Shown piece by piece: positions 26,192 to 40,139 of a stretch of 64,000 nt of DNA. Position 1 is the first letter of the stretch. Every line of letters begins with the position of its first letter. The DNA lies in NCBI GenBank assembly GCA_011316305.1, contig SAUG01000122.1, forward strand, positions 62,001 to 126,000. The letters are read 5' to 3'. A model generated the notes under the pieces. The model was not told the DNA's origin, did no database searches, and saw only the letters and a program-made list of their open reading frames with translations. Position numbers and translations under genes: made by a program. This DNA is from Rusavskia elegans (lineage: Eukaryota; Ascomycota; Lecanoromycetes; Teloschistales; Teloschistaceae).

Positions 26192-29100
26192 CTCCTATAT
26201 AAATAATATACTATATATATACTAAGGGTAAAAATTAAATAGACTCGCTATATACTCGCTGAAAAACCTATAGGAAAAAGAGTTTATATATAATAAAGGC
26301 GAGGTAGATAAAATTTAAAAAGCTCCTATAGTAGATATATATATATAAATTATAAAAATCGAAATCTAGATAAAAGAAAATTAGAGCTTCCTATAGCTTC
26401 TATAGTATCCTAAACCCCCTATAGTAATAGTATACTTAGTAGAGTACTAGTATAGATACTAGTTTATAATATAGATTTATTTAAAGTATTTAAAATAGAT
26501 ATTACCCGATTAGAAGGGCGTATCTAGAGTTTCGGTAATTAAAAGTACCTATCTAGTAGTAAGTTATAGATATTATCGGTTACTATCGATACTACCGAAG
26601 TACTAAAAGGTATAGATATTATATTTTTTCTTAACTTATTAAAAGAGCGTATACTAAGTATTTATTAGGATATTATAAGCCTTTATAGATATATTAAATG
26701 TTATATTACCTAGGTAATCCTAGATATAGAGGTACTTACTATAGCTTCGAGGATTAATATAAGTTTTCGGATTATTAACGATTACAGCGCCCTAATAGTA
26801 CTATTTCTAGAGTTCCTATAAGATTCTATAGTTAATTTAGTAGTACGGCCAGATAGCGAAAACCCCGATATATATTTATATATTATTACTATCTAGCTAT
26901 AGACGGCTAAAAATATTATAATCCTAAAAGCTATTAATATTATCTTTTACCTAATAGCGTTTAGATTCGAGGCTTAGATAGGATAGTACCCGAAAATAGA
27001 GATAGGGTAGATTATTATTATAGTTTATATAGGCGATATAAACTCGAAAGTTATCGAGTAGTCTATTAAATACTTCGATATATATATATAAGTCGAGCTT
27101 TCTAGAGATATAGGAAGTAAAGTTAAATCTTCGAAGGCTATCTAAATCTATAACGGCTATAAATAGTATTAAATAGAAATATAGGATATATGGAGTCGAA
27201 TAGTATAACTTATATATTAAATAGTATAGGATTAGTAAAAATATACTCGAAAAAGTAGTAGTAGTAGATAGTAGGCAAAATTATATAGCGGGCAGCTAGC
27301 GGCTAGGGTACTAATTATAGTATACCTATACTAGCTCTAAAAAGCTTTATATAGAGCCTAAATAACTACTAAATAGCTAGAAATACCTTAACTAGTATTA
27401 AAACCAGTTAATATATTAAATTTAATATAGAATTTAATAGGGTTTAGATTAAAGATATACTTTTAGTATTTTACTACTAAAATAAAAAAACGAATCCGGA
27501 TATAAATAACTATATATAGATTTTAATCGAATATACTATCGGAGAATATATAAAAGGTATAGCGATTTAAAAATAATATAGATACTATATAAGTAGGCCT
27601 ATAGGGCCTAGAATTACTTAAAGGTTTAACTACCCCCTTTAGTATATATTATACTCTCCGAAGATAATACTTATAGGTATATAATAATTACTAATACCCC
27701 GGAATTAATTATATTCCGGGAGAAATTATTATTAAAAGAATTCTTATAATTTAGACAGATTATCGCTATTATTATTTAAAGTTTAGAGCGTTTTCGGGTC
27801 TTTAAGCCTAAGCGCTATATAGAAAGCCTTAAATTTACCTTTATCTAGAGCTTTAGTAAGTCTATTAGTAACTATTTACTCCGTTAGAATATATTAAAGG
27901 TTAATAATTTTATTAATAACTTTCTTCTATAGGAATTTAATATAGATATTAATATATTTAGTACAGCTATAGAACTAAGAGTTTTTAGCGAGGCTAATAG
28001 TACCCTAATTATTACTATAGAAGGTTACTATATTTAGGGTAGTATTTAGATCCTACTTATCGATTAATAGCTAATTTAGGATATAATTTAATTAAATAGC
28101 CTCTTTAGTAGTTCTAGTTTCTCTATCTAACTCTATTTCGGTAGTTAATATAGTTATAGTTACTTACTATTTAGATAACTAGCTAATAGTACCGGATCTA
28201 ATATCGAAAATATACCTAGAAATAAAACGACAGGTTTTATAATTACTTATTTAATCGGCGTCGGTATACCCCCGAAGCTTCTATAGGTCGCTTCTATAGA
28301 TAAAAATAAAGTAAACTATTCTATATAGGTATTTAAAGATTCTAGTAATAGTATTCTAGTAGTAGTTTATAGGGTTAGATAAATATCGGCTAATAATAGA
28401 AATAGCGAAAGCGATATTAAAGTAGATTCTAAATATAGTATATATTAAAGAGCTAATAGCGCTCTAATATTTATACTTTATTAATAGGGGGTAGTCCTAA
28501 TTAGTAGGGACGGTTTTTAAATAAAGGCCGGAATCTATAGGGGTAGAAATATTATTTTTATAAATAGCGAAACTATAATCCTTTAGAATTTATTTAATAT
28601 AGATAGTTTAGTTTAACTAAATAGTATAGAATTCCTAGTTCCTAATAATTTTTATACCGAAATAGAAGTTAATAGGGTCTAGATCTAATATTTAAAAATA
28701 TTCGTTTAGATATACTTTAATATTATTAAAGTTCTAACGACTAGCGCTATATAAAAAAATATCGTTAATATAAACGCCGATAATAATTATACTATTATAA
28801 AAGATACTATAATCGGATTCTAGAGATTTAAAGCCGATAGTAGTAAAGAATTTAATAAAATAGCGGTACTAGATCTAAAGTAACTATTTAAGATTATAGA
28901 AGGTTTTCCGAAGTTTATATATTATATTAGAGTCGCCGAAACTAGTAGGATATTATATATAGATAATTTTATTAATATAACCGTAGAGGAAGGCCGTTTT
29001 AATATCTATTTAATCGAGCTCCAGGCTATAGGCGGCAGCTATAGCGAAAATAGCTTTATATAATATTAGTTTAATAATAGAAGCGAAAGTTTTATTAAAA

Positions 29101-32100
29101 TCGACGCCGGCTTTTTATTTAAAACTATAAATAACCTAGTAAGCTTTAAAGTATATAATTTTACTATCGGCGTCCTTTTTAATTTTATATATCTATTTAC
29201 TCTCTAGGAAATATTTTATAGAGGGTAGTAATACCTTAATATATAGTATCTACGTATTATTTAGTTCTAATAATACCAGTTTTTCTTCTATAGCCTTATA
29301 CTATTCGTCGGTATAGAATAAATCTATAGCCTTTTTATATAACTAGAGTTCGGAAGGATCTAATATAGTACCTTTTTTTATAGTACTAATAAATATATAG
29401 ACGTTTATAATTAGATCTAGAGGTAGTTATATAGGACTTTAATAAGGGATTAGATAGTATAGTCGGTCTATAGGCGAGATATAATAGTCTAAAAATAGGG
29501 TAGTAACTTATCGGAATCGAATTCGGAGTTATTAACCTTAGTAATATAAAATCTAGCGGGTAGGTTAGCCGGTAAAAGAGCTTAACTATAGATAAAAGGA
29601 GTCTAATAAAATATCGGGGGAGCTATTAGTTTAGATATTAAAAGGAAATTACTAGATTATAGTTATAATCTTCTAGGATTAGACTTCCTATTAGTATACT
29701 ACCGTTTCCGTAGGGGCTACTATTAAAATTTATTTTCTAATTTCTCTAATTCCTATAGATCTAATAAATCTAGATTTTAACCTATTTCTTTAAATATTAT
29801 AGAAAAGGCGCGAATAACCTTATCCTAAAGGTTTAATAGCTTATAAATAGTATTACTAAAATAACTAACTAAAGTATATTTATAGTTCTAATTATAGAAC
29901 TTCTAAATCTTTTTACTATATATTAGGTACGCTATAGAACCTAGAATATAGAATTAGTTTAAATCTAGAGGTTTATTATACTTCTTTTAATATAGAGTTA
30001 TATCTAATTTACTATTAGATAACCGGAAATATAGAAAGATAGTAGCTTTAATAAATAGCGGCTAATATTTCTTACTAAAGCCGCTATAAACTAATATAGG
30101 ATAGGCTTTATATATTAGTATCTACCCGAAATATTCGGATATACCGTTCTATTATAGATTATTAGGTATAGTAGGCTTCTACTAGATATTTTTATTAGCG
30201 AAGCTTTTAGATATAATATAGCTCCTAAATTTATTATTACTACGAAAATATTTAATAATAAAAATACCTTTTTTATTATAGACGCAGAAGTAGTTCTAGT
30301 ATTCTAGAATTTTAGGAATATCTTTTAATTTAGTTATATAGATACTATACTTCTAGGTATTATTATCTAAAAAGGTAAAGATATATTAGCTCCTATTATA
30401 TATAACTAGAACCTTGCCTTTTTAAATAGGACCTATACGATTAGTATAAATAAGGTCTATAGGACTACTACTAGGGCGGATATAGTCCCTATAAAGCTAA
30501 TTATATTATTTATCTAGAATATAAACTTTATAGAAATCGGATTTAGATTTAGAAATTTTAGATAGGTCGATTTCTATAGATATATTCGCTAATTTATATA
30601 AATTCTAGTTATTAAAGTATCTAAACCGGGTATATTAGATATTTTCTACTTCTACCGATATTTTAGCGTAGGCCTTTAAAGCTATATCGGATATTAATAA
30701 AGATAAAAACGAAAATAGAAAAGAAAAGGAAGAAGAAATAGAAAAAGATTTTATAGAGCCGCGCTATATAGTATTAATATTTAATAGGAATAGACTTTTA
30801 TATATATAGGTAGTTAATATTAAGTCCGGAGTACTAAAACTAAAGCTAAAACTAGAATCTTTAATAATTATTTTAACGCCTGTTTTTTAAATTTATAATA
30901 TTAATAGTAGATTAGCGCCGGACCTAGAGATATAAAGAATATTATAGAATTCTATAGGGCGGTATTTACTATTAATAAAGTAATTAAATATAATAGTACT
31001 TTTAGTAATTAGTCGAGAGCTAATAGCGTTTCTAATACCGGTTATAGACTCGCTCTAGATAGGTTTTATAATAGATTTAATAAAGAAGTACTGCTAGAAA
31101 ATAGTATAATAGTTATAAATATAGTCGAATATCTAACCGTTAGTAAAGTCTAGTTTATTTAATAAGGCCGATAAAGCCGTAGGAATAAGAGTTATAAAAC
31201 TAAAGTTAGTAAAGGCCGGTACTATTATAATAAAGTTTAGTAATTTTTTAGATTTAGTAGATTTATTTTTAGATTTATTATCTTTAGACTTATTATTTTT
31301 ACTATTTTTATTATTCTTTTCTTTACTACCTTTACCTTTATTACCGCCGTTACCTTTCTAGCGTTTACTACCGCCGTTCTTCTATTTATCTACTATCTAA
31401 ACTTTCTTTAATTTAGAATATAGGCTATAATAGGTATCTTTTATATAGCTATTTCGGTTATAGTAGGAATAGTAGTCGACTTTAATAACTCGCTTATTCG
31501 GGTTATTCGTAGATAGGAAGGCTTTAATTCTAATAATAGTAGACTCGGTACTACTATATTAGTAATATTCCTTATTAATAGTAGTACTAATAGTTTCGTC
31601 TAGAGTAATTATTTTCTATTTTTACCTATCCTTATCTCTAACGATAATATTACTTTAAGTAAACGAGGTCTAGAAATAGCTAAAAGAAGTACTAAGACCT
31701 TAAAGGAATTTTAAAATAAAAAGATTTTCTAAAATAGTAATACCTATAGTTAAAATCTTATTAATAAACTTATAAAACTTAGCTATATAGATTTCTATAT
31801 TCTCGAAAAAACTATTATAATAAAAAATATCTAGCTAGATATCGAGTTCTATAAATTTACTAGTACTATAGATTCTATATTATATCTAGAATTTATCTAG
31901 TATCTTTTTAGTATCTAATATAATATCTTTAATAAAATTTTTAGTATTAGTACTATAGATCGTTTTAATTACTATATAGGCGCGTTTTATATATTTTTCC
32001 TTATATTCGGAAGTACCCGGAAGTAGAAAGCTTTTAATAATAGCTCGGAAGTTATTAAAAATATAGTAAACTATAATACCTTCTTCCTAGTTTTTATAGT

Positions 32101-33401
32101 CCGAGCAGGTCTCGAGCTTTAGAACTATATAAATAGGGTAGCCGGAACCCCCTAGTTTAGTATTATCTATAGTTAGTATAGAGGTAGATATATCGCCGAG
32201 CTTAGTACTAGACTAAATTAGAATTCTATAAAGAGTAGTACTATAGAAGTCGGATATAATAGAGGATCTAGATAGCGAATAGCCTAGAAAAATAATAACT
32301 TTAAGGTCGAATAAGTTACTCGGGCTTAGAAGTATCGGAAAAGAACTAAAAGCTATAGATATAATAGAAAATAATATTAATAGATAATAATTAGAATCCG
32401 GGCGTAGATAGTACTAGATAGCGAGGTCGATTTACTATTAATTATAGAGAAGCCTATAGTTTTCGATAAAGAATTAGAAATTACGGATAATTTAGCTTAC
32501 CCGGAGATTATTAGGTAATCCTTAAAAAAATATTATTTAAGACTTTTAAGGTTATAAAGATTAGTATAAAGCTTTAATAATAATAATAATATAAAAGTAG
32601 ATATAAGGTTTAGAATAGGTTAAGTAAAGTTTCGAAAGGTAAAATAATATAATAATAGTCCTTAGTAATAAATAGGAGGCTTCGAGTTTTTATACTACTT
32701 AGAACTAGATAATATAGCTAATAAAACTAAAGCTAGGCTCGATAGCTCTAAATTTTAGAGGCGAATAGTAGTTAATTTAGGAATAGTAGGTATTTACTTA
32801 AACCGTTAAGAGGTTAGAAAAGATATAATAGCTAGAAATATAGTTTATTAGCCCCCTATTTTATAGAGGTCCTAGTTTATACTAAGTTAGCTAGATAGTT
32901 ACTTTCCGTATTTATTTATAATAGCTAGTAGCTATAGAATATACGCCGATAACTAGTATTAGCTAGGCGGTAGGATATAAAACTAATAATTATAAAGATC
33001 TAATTTTAAAGGCCTAATTATTATATCTAGTATAATATTCCTATAGTAACGTATTTATACGTAGTAAATTAGCGACTTAATAGTTCTATCCGAAAATAAG
33101 GAGGTTAGTAGTTTAAACGGCTAGAAAGGGTTATAAAGTAAGATAAAAGGGGTTTATTTAGCTATTTATAATTTTAGTAGTTACCGGGGTACTTATAGGT
33201 AGTAGTATAATTATAAACTTCGTCGTTCGCCGTATTAGATACTTTATACGGTTTAATAATATATATCGGATCTATTAAAAGGTAGATAGGAAAGAAGATT
33301 CGATAAAGATATAAAGAAATTAAGTATAAAGATATAATACTCGCGAATAATAATAATAACTATTATAAACTAATTCGGCTAGAACTTCCGGGCTTATAGC
33401 C

Positions 33402-33577
33402 TATTAAAATTATATATATAGAATATTAAGCTTAATTTACTAAAGTAGGCTTTCGCCTGGACTAAATATATAAAAAGGAGGTAGCAGGGCCTTGGCGCCG
33501 AGAGCTACTAGGCCTGATCGGTACTAGCGCCCTTGGTATCTTGGTATAGGTGTTGTGCGTAATACGTACTTCCAACA
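33402..33577 (-). repeat. 5' LTR of the nested copia element
   Basis: Ends ACTTCCAACA, which preserves the unmutated CA terminus. It is 176 bp and adjoins the primer-binding site at 33390-33401. Confidence 0.9.
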
Positions 33578-33582
33578 CCTAG
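33578..33582. repeat. Target-site duplication CCTAG, right copy
   Basis: Matches CCTAG at 26011-26015 on the other side of the nested element. Other LTR copies read CCTGG here, so the site was probably altered by RIP. Confidence 0.88.
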
Positions 33583-33699
33583 ACTAAATATATAAAAAGG
33601 AGGTAGCAGGATCTTAGTGCCGAAAGTTACTAGATTTGATTAGTACTAGTATTTTTAGTACTTTAGTACAGCTGTTATACGTAATACGTACTTCTAACA
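33583..33699 (-). repeat. Outer 117 bp of the oldest element's 5' LTR
   Basis: Continues the LTR interrupted at 26015 (59 + 117 = 176 bp). It ends TTCTAACA and is followed by the ATTTC duplication at 33700-33704. Confidence 0.88.
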
Positions 33700-33704
33700 A
33701 TTTC
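33700..33704. repeat. Target-site duplication ATTTC, right copy
   Basis: Matches ATTTC at 2635-2639 and closes the outermost copia element. Confidence 0.85.
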
Positions 33705-36639
33705 CGCCGTCTAGAAATAAACTCGAATTAGTATACTATAGGAGAGACTATCTTATAATATTTACTAAAGATAAGATATTTTCGATTCTAATATTTATAT
33801 TTATTAATACTTTTAGCCTATATCGGAATATATATCGGTTTTTAAAACAAATTTATATTACTGTTTCGGTTTGAAATTAGCGTAAATATAAAAGAAGATA
33901 TATCTATCGATTTTTATATTATATAGATAGCTAAATACTAAAAAATTCAACCAGAATTAATTTTTTCCCTCTAATTCTTAGATTTTATAGTACCGATTTT
34001 TGTAATAATGTTAACAGATAAAATATAATAGTTTGTATTCTATATTATAGGAATTTCCACTAATATACTCTAAACAGCGACTAATAAAAGTCCTCTAGGT
34101 TTTAAAACTAATCGGAGATACGGTAGATTTATAGTAATAAACGATTAAAAGGCTAATCTTCTACTTAACATCTATATTAATATAAAATTCTATGATCGCC
34201 TTCGATATAAACGAAAGAAACGAGATTAAATCGCTAAAGTAAATTAAAATAAAGCTAATATTTTTTTTAATATTCTAGATAATTCATTTTTCTTTTATTT
34301 AACTAATTGATATATAAACTAATTTAATTTTATAGATATTAAATCTAAACTAATATCGATAATAAATATCGTACCTTTATTTAATCCTATCCGTTCTAGA
34401 CCTTTTGATACTATATATTCCCAATATACGTGTATTACTAATACCGTTTCGGTTTATTATAATTTAGTTTTCGAATTAAATCTAATTGTCGTTTCGAATA
34501 TTCAAATCTACTATTAGAATACTAATTATCCCGCGTATAAACTAAATTAAAATGTTTTCCGCTTTTAATTTTAGGCGACTTCGGATTAGATCGCGTTCAA
34601 TTTTAATTCTATTATTAGAATCTCATTTTTTTCTCTAATATAACAGCGTTTTTTCTACGTTATTTCTATTTCTATTATTTTTTCTTTTCGAAATCTATCG
34701 CTATTAGACTATTGCGGCGAGCTATATCTATTTTTAAAAATAAATTATAGAATTTCGATTCCAAAATATTAGCTTTTTATAAAATAGAAACATAGTTTAT
34801 TTTAAATATAAAAATCGATTTTAATAGAATAACTTCGAGTAAATCGATAGTTTTATTTATAGACCTTTTGAAGTTTTTATAAAATAGATTTTTAAATTTA
34901 TAATTATCTATTATTAGAATCTTAATAATTTCTAATATAGATACTAATTCTAATTCTAATTCTATATATTATTCAATAATCGAATCGACTAATAATTCGA
35001 TTTTTAAAATTACTATATTTATTTCTTTTAACTTTTTTATTAGTTTTTTCTCTAGATTCGATTAACTTTTTCTTATAATTTTCAAAGTATCGTAATAGTC
35101 TATCGAAAAAAAATACTATAAATACAAATCTACTTTAATTAATAGTAATTTCGATACTTTATCTCGATAGTTTTTCTAAAGTATATTATTTAGATCGATT
35201 TTTTCGAAAATATTTAATATAGTTAAAAGTTCTATAGAAAAATTAGAATTAAAAACTTTTTTAATTTAATTAATATATACGCGAGTTTATCGGTTTTAGA
35301 TTTTTTCAATTTAGATTTTATAGTATATCTGTTTAAATAACTTTTAGTAATTTATTATTATTGATAGATCGGCTTATAGCTTTAGGATATATATTTACTA
35401 ATATTATATTATATTTTAAATATAAAAATTCAATATTATATATAGATGTAATAATGATAATATAATAGAAATTTAGCTTTTTTATACCATTTCTATATTA
35501 ATATTTCCCGAATCTATTTATACGATTTGATTATTCGAATTTTAATTTTAATCTTTTACAATTTAATACTAGAGGTACCCACCGATCAGACTACGTAACT
35601 ATTTAAAAATTCAAATATTTTACCGAAATCTATTTATATTTTCTAAAGAAACTAAATCTAAATTAAAATTCTATTAGAAAAGCCGTAATCTATTTAATTT
35701 TTATTAATTTTATTGAATTCGACAGATACAGCTTGGCCGACAAAATCTACGACATAATCTCTCTATATAAGAAACTTTATATAAAAATCGATTTAGTCGA
35801 TAGAAAATGATTTAAATATTAGTTAACTTTCGAAAGATTCGAATTTCCGATTTGTCGAATTTAATTCCGTTAATTCCGAAAAGCGCTATATCCGCTAGAC
35901 TTCCAAATGATGTAGTATACTACTACGCTATCTAGATCTATCCGAATTTATAAAAAAAATTCCGATTTAAAAATTTAAAAATAAAAATCTTAGATTGAAA
36001 TTTTCTAGAAAAATATTTATATCGTTTTTTTTACTACTACTACAGTTTTAGAAGTAAACAAAATATATACTAGATTGAAAAAAGTAAATAAAATAAAAAA
36101 ATAGAATTTTTTTTAAAAATTTTATAGATTAGATAAAAAAAATTTAATATTAAAAATAATTTTAAAATCAATTTTCAACGGTTTTTAAAACAGAGTTTTA
36201 ACGAGTCCGAAAGCTATATAGGGCCGATATTAATCTACGAAACGAAATACGAAAAAATAGTTTATATCGGTCCGATATAGCGATATATTTTAAAAATCTA
36301 AATATATAAAATTTCTTCCTAAATATTTTTATAATCTAAAAGTCGATTATATTATGAACTAAATATTATATAGATTCATTGCTTCTAAAATATACTATAT
36401 TGGAAATTAAAATATAAATTATTTGATAAAATTCTTTTTTCGAATCTTTCAATTTAATTAGAATATATAGATTTAATATTTATTTATAATAAACAATTTA
36501 TTATATATTGTATTATATTTTTGATTTTATATTAAAAATAGATATTTGATTATATTGTTCGTAACGTATATTAATAATTAATAATAGTTAAAAAATATTA
36601 CGAATTAAATAGATATAAAAAATACTAATATAATAATCG
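33705..36639. other. AT-rich DNA without recognisable gene
   Basis: RIP-like sequence with many stops. One short stretch at 35716-35850 (listed separately) reads like a protein remnant. Nothing else was identifiable. Confidence 0.55.
35716..35850 (+). pseudogene. Possible protein-coding remnant of unknown family
   Basis: One plus-strand frame stays open for about 32 codons from the GAATTCGACAGA stretch (reading EFDRYSLADKIYD, then IISLYKKLY). It then continues past TGA and TAG codons that could be mutated Trp and Gln into LTFERFEFPIC. That is unusual in a block where frames are normally closed every few codons, and the composition looks protein-like. I do not recognise the family; it may be chance. 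Confidence 0.25.
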
Positions 36640-37180
36640 ATCGTCGGATCGGGTTTCGAATTTAGATTAATTAATTCGATCCGATCCGAATCGGATTAAA
36701 AAATAGTCCGATCCGATTTAAATCGAATGGAATTTTTCTAGAATTTAATTTAATTTAATTCCGGAATAAATCCGGAAATCTAGATTTAATCTATTAAAAC
36801 CGCTGAAATCTAATATAAAAATATAACTTTAGTATAAAAATTATAATTATTTATTTAAAATAGATTTAGTTAGTTAACTACGTTAACTAACAAGATTCTA
36901 ATTAGTATAAATTTATTATTCAAATATATTATCTTTAATAATAATTAATTAGTTTTTTAAATATAATATTAAATTTTATTAAATATCGTATTATATTATA
37001 TTTAGAAGAATTAGTAAATCGAATTAGATCTTTATCGATTTCTATTCTATAATTCGATTTAATTTTCGATTCTAATTTTAGAAACTAATCTATACTATTT
37101 AGCGGGACGGATTAAATTAAATCGCTAAAATTCGAATCGGATTTCTAAAATACTAATAGCAATCTATATCGAAGTAATCA
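36640..37180 (+). repeat. Short interspersed repeat R2, copy 1
   Basis: Its left part (TCGGATCGGGTTTCGAA, then runs of GATCCGAT-type sequence) and right part (ATTCGAATCGGATTTCTAAAATACTAATAG) match those of the copies at 37895-39405 and, inverted, 43355-44088. The copies are rich in CCGAT/ATCGG motifs and short inverted repeats, and carry no ORF. Edges are accurate to about 20 bp. Confidence 0.6.
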
Positions 37181-37894
37181 ATATAATAGTACAATATTTC
37201 TATCGTTAACTATATATATTTTAATAAAGTAATAAATCTTGTTTTCTATATAGATAAATACTTTATTTCTATTCTATTTTTTATAATAGCGGTAAAAATT
37301 TACTATATTCTACTTTTAGTTTTCAAAAAGATAGTTATAACTGTCTTTTTAATAGAAATCGATATATAATTTACTTTAGTAATAGTAAAAGTTTATTTTC
37401 TATTAGAAATATCGATATTAATATCGATAGTTCTATATACTAGAATAGATATTAGTTTTTTACCGATAATAATATATTATCTATTTATATAATCTTTTTT
37501 TTTAATAAAAGTAATATTATATAACTTTATTATATATATTAATCATAGAATTTCTATCGAAAATCTATAAAATTCGAAAATAGAAATTCGAAATAAATTT
37601 TTTTTAAAAATATTATTACTATCTTTTTATTTCTATCTTTTTTTATTAGTTTTTTTAATTCGTTTTATTATTTTAAACATTTAGATTTTTTATTAATAAT
37701 TTTTTTAAAACTGGAATTTTTTTAATTTTCTATAAATATATTTAGCTCTTTTCTATATAAATTTCAAGAAAAGCGTAATATTGAAATAATCGATTTAATT
37801 TCAGAAATAGTTTTTATAAAAATAGTTTATTTCATATAAATATTAATATTTATTTCTATAAAATAATAATTTTTTTTTTCTATTTATTTTTATT

Positions 37895-39405
37895 GGATTG
37901 GCCGTCGAGTCGGATTTCGAATCCGGGTTCGTATTCCGGATTCGAACCGAATCGATTCCGACTTTTCTAGATACTAAACCGAGTTAGTTCCGATTTTTCT
38001 AGATATCGAACTAATTTAGTTTCGAGTCGAATTTAGATTCTCGGATTTAATTCGTTAAAACCGTTAAATTCTAATATAAAAGTATAATTCTAGTATTTAG
38101 TTATTCGTTTTGGTTTTAGTGTCCGGTAAATCAGTGGTTCGGTAAGTAAATTAAACGTTAGTATACCAGCATTAAATATACGGTAGCAGAACTTGTACTC
38201 TAGTTTAGTTAACGTAAATAACGGTTCTTTCTATAGAATTTTAATTTAAAATTACTTAGTAATATAACGTATCCTTCTACCGATAACTTAATATAGAGAT
38301 TTTTATAGATAAATATACCTCGCAGTTATCGTTTCTTCTTTATTTACTAGTAATATAAGCCCCTCGCAAGTACTGTAATTTACTAAAAGCCCTTATATAC
38401 GTATATACTCCCGTAACAGCTATAGCTATAAGCTAAACTAGACGGTAATATCTATATCTATAATAACTATATCTATCCGTACGGTTATCGACTATTTCGT
38501 TATAGCTAGAGTAACCTATTTCGACTTTAATCTAGATTTCCTCGCGTTATCTAACCTTCCTACCCCCCTTTAACCTAATCGACCGGGTAAAGCTTCTGGC
38601 CGTAGTAGCTAGCGTACTACCTGGCAACCTTCTTAAAGCTAGATGGGCTAAAAAGTACCTTAATAGCTTAGCGGGGCGTTTAGGTACGGGTTATATAATA
38701 AGTACGGCCGATACGACGAGTATATATAATTATTTCGTAGTATAGTAAGTAGATATAGCAGAAATATTAGATACTCCTGATTATTTATAACGTCGAGGAA
38801 GGACTAGTAGACCGAGGACTGCGAGTAACGAAGTTATACTTATATAGTAGAGGATTCGTAATCGAATAAAAAAGGAAATAGTTAATATAATTAACTGCGC
38901 TGCAAATTTTGCCTGATAAATATACCTTTAGCTATAAAAATTTCTTTATACGTAAAATACAATAATCGTTGCCGTATATAATATTGATAAAATATATATA
39001 TATATATATGAAAACTCAATATAACCTCAGATAGAAGCCCTCTAGAGAAAATAATTCTAGTATAAAAGTTATATCTATCTATTTAAAAATATTCTAGTTA
39101 AATAATTATATTAGCTAGAAAGTTTCTAGTTAGACTAAAACTATATTCTAAATAGATTATTTTAATAGATATTTAATTCTTTATTTTTTTTATTAATTAT
39201 TTATAATATTATACTATATTTTTAAATTTTAATAAATCGAATCGAATTTCTATCGATATCTATTCTATTTTCCGATTTAATTTTCGATTTTAATTTTAGA
39301 AACCGATCTATATCGTTTAGTAGATCGGGTCGAATTAATTCGTTAAAACTCGAATCGGATTTCCGAAATACCGACGGGAACCCGACTCGAAATAGCTAGT
39401 CTAAA
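37895..39405 (+). repeat. Short interspersed repeat R2, copy 2, interrupted
   Basis: The least decayed copy. The left end carries TCGAGTCGGATTTCG and the right end, read on the other strand, TCGAGTCGGGTTCCCG, which suggests terminal inverted repeats. The inner part is interrupted by the insertion at 38096-39050. No target duplication was found outside the ends. Confidence 0.6.
38096..39050. mobile_element. 955-bp insertion inside R2 copy 2
   Basis: The 13 bases ATAATTCTAGTAT occur once before (38084-38096) and once after (39051-39063) this stretch, whereas R2 copy 1 has the site once and is uninterrupted (near 36815-36835). The insertion is less AT-rich than its surroundings, especially 38340-38830, and starts with a segment containing AGTGTCCGGTAAATC. 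No clear inverted termini or ORF are seen. A 9-13 bp duplication would suit a Mutator-like element, but the family is unproven. Confidence 0.5.
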
Positions 39406-39957
39406 AATATTTAATAATAAATATTATATCGCGGAATATTTAATAGATATTTTTAATTCTAATAGTTTTAATTATATTTTTTCTTGATTTTATTTATATT
39501 TTAATTTTGTTTAAAACTTTCTATATAAACGTTTAACTTCTAGTTTATAGATTAAATTAATTAAAAAAACTTGATTTTAATAAATTCGGAATAGATTCTA
39601 TAGATATATAAATTTACAATATCAAAAATAAATTATATCGTCTATCGCTACGATTAAATAAATAAAATCAATAATATCAATAAAACTATATTAATAATAT
39701 TCGAAATCGGATTTTTTTATAATATTATATTATTTATTAACTATAATTTTTATAAATTTCCAGTATTTATTTTTATATTGTTTCTATTATAATAATTAAT
39801 AAAAGTTTAATTAATTTAGTTAACTATATCAATTTTAATTTAATTAAAAAATTGATATAATTTTATATTTTATAGCTAAAAACTTTACTTTTTAGAATAT
39901 AAATCTATTTTCTCTTCTAGTTTTTTATATGAATTAATATAATCTAGTATTTATCAA
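39406..39957. other. AT-rich spacer
   Basis: Degenerate AT-rich DNA between R2 copy 2 and the compact LTR element. No gene, repeat terminus or RNA gene was recognised. Confidence 0.5.
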
Positions 39958-40139
39958 TATTATAACGAGGTTAAATATAGATAATAATTGGGTTTATCGA
40001 GGTTGATTATTCTATAAAGGAGGCCTGCGGGTATAAAAGGTACGTTCTAAAGCCGCTATCTAATCTAGCGAGCCGTACTAAACCTGATTAGATAATTTAT
40101 TATATACCTTTCGGCCTTATAAAAGCTTGCTCTATAATA
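39958..40139 (-). repeat. LTR of compact element (3' LTR if minus-strand)
   Basis: 182 bp, from TATTATAACGAGG to CTCTATAATA. It matches 43019-43197. ATCAA precedes it at 39953-39957. Confidence 0.82.

Larger units (their letters stand above)
26016..33577 (-). mobile_element. Full-length copia-type element nested in an LTR
   Basis: A 7562-bp minus-strand element with both LTRs exactly 176 bp (26016-26191 and 33402-33577) and a CCTAG duplication on each side (26011-26015 and 33578-33582). Order on its own strand: 5' LTR, primer-binding site (33390-33401), leader, gag with zinc knuckle near 31426-31483, pol with the reverse-transcriptase block at about 28991-29044, 3' region, 3' LTR. Coding frames are broken by RIP-type stops. 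It landed inside the 5' LTR of the older element and is therefore younger. Confidence 0.92.
2640..33699 (-). mobile_element. Oldest copia-type LTR element, interrupted twice
   Basis: A minus-strand Ty1/copia retrotransposon now split into three pieces: 2640-7214 (3' LTR, 3' region, pol), about 23035-26015 (rest of pol, gag, leader, first 59 bp of the 5' LTR) and 33583-33699 (last 117 bp of the 5' LTR). The joined length is about 7.7 kb, close to the 7.56 kb of the intact sister copy at 26016-33577. It is flanked by identical 5-bp direct repeats ATTTC at 2635-2639 and 33700-33704. The two pieces of the 5' LTR add up to 176 bp, the same length as the 3' LTR. Coding regions are destroyed by stops. 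Confidence 0.88.
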
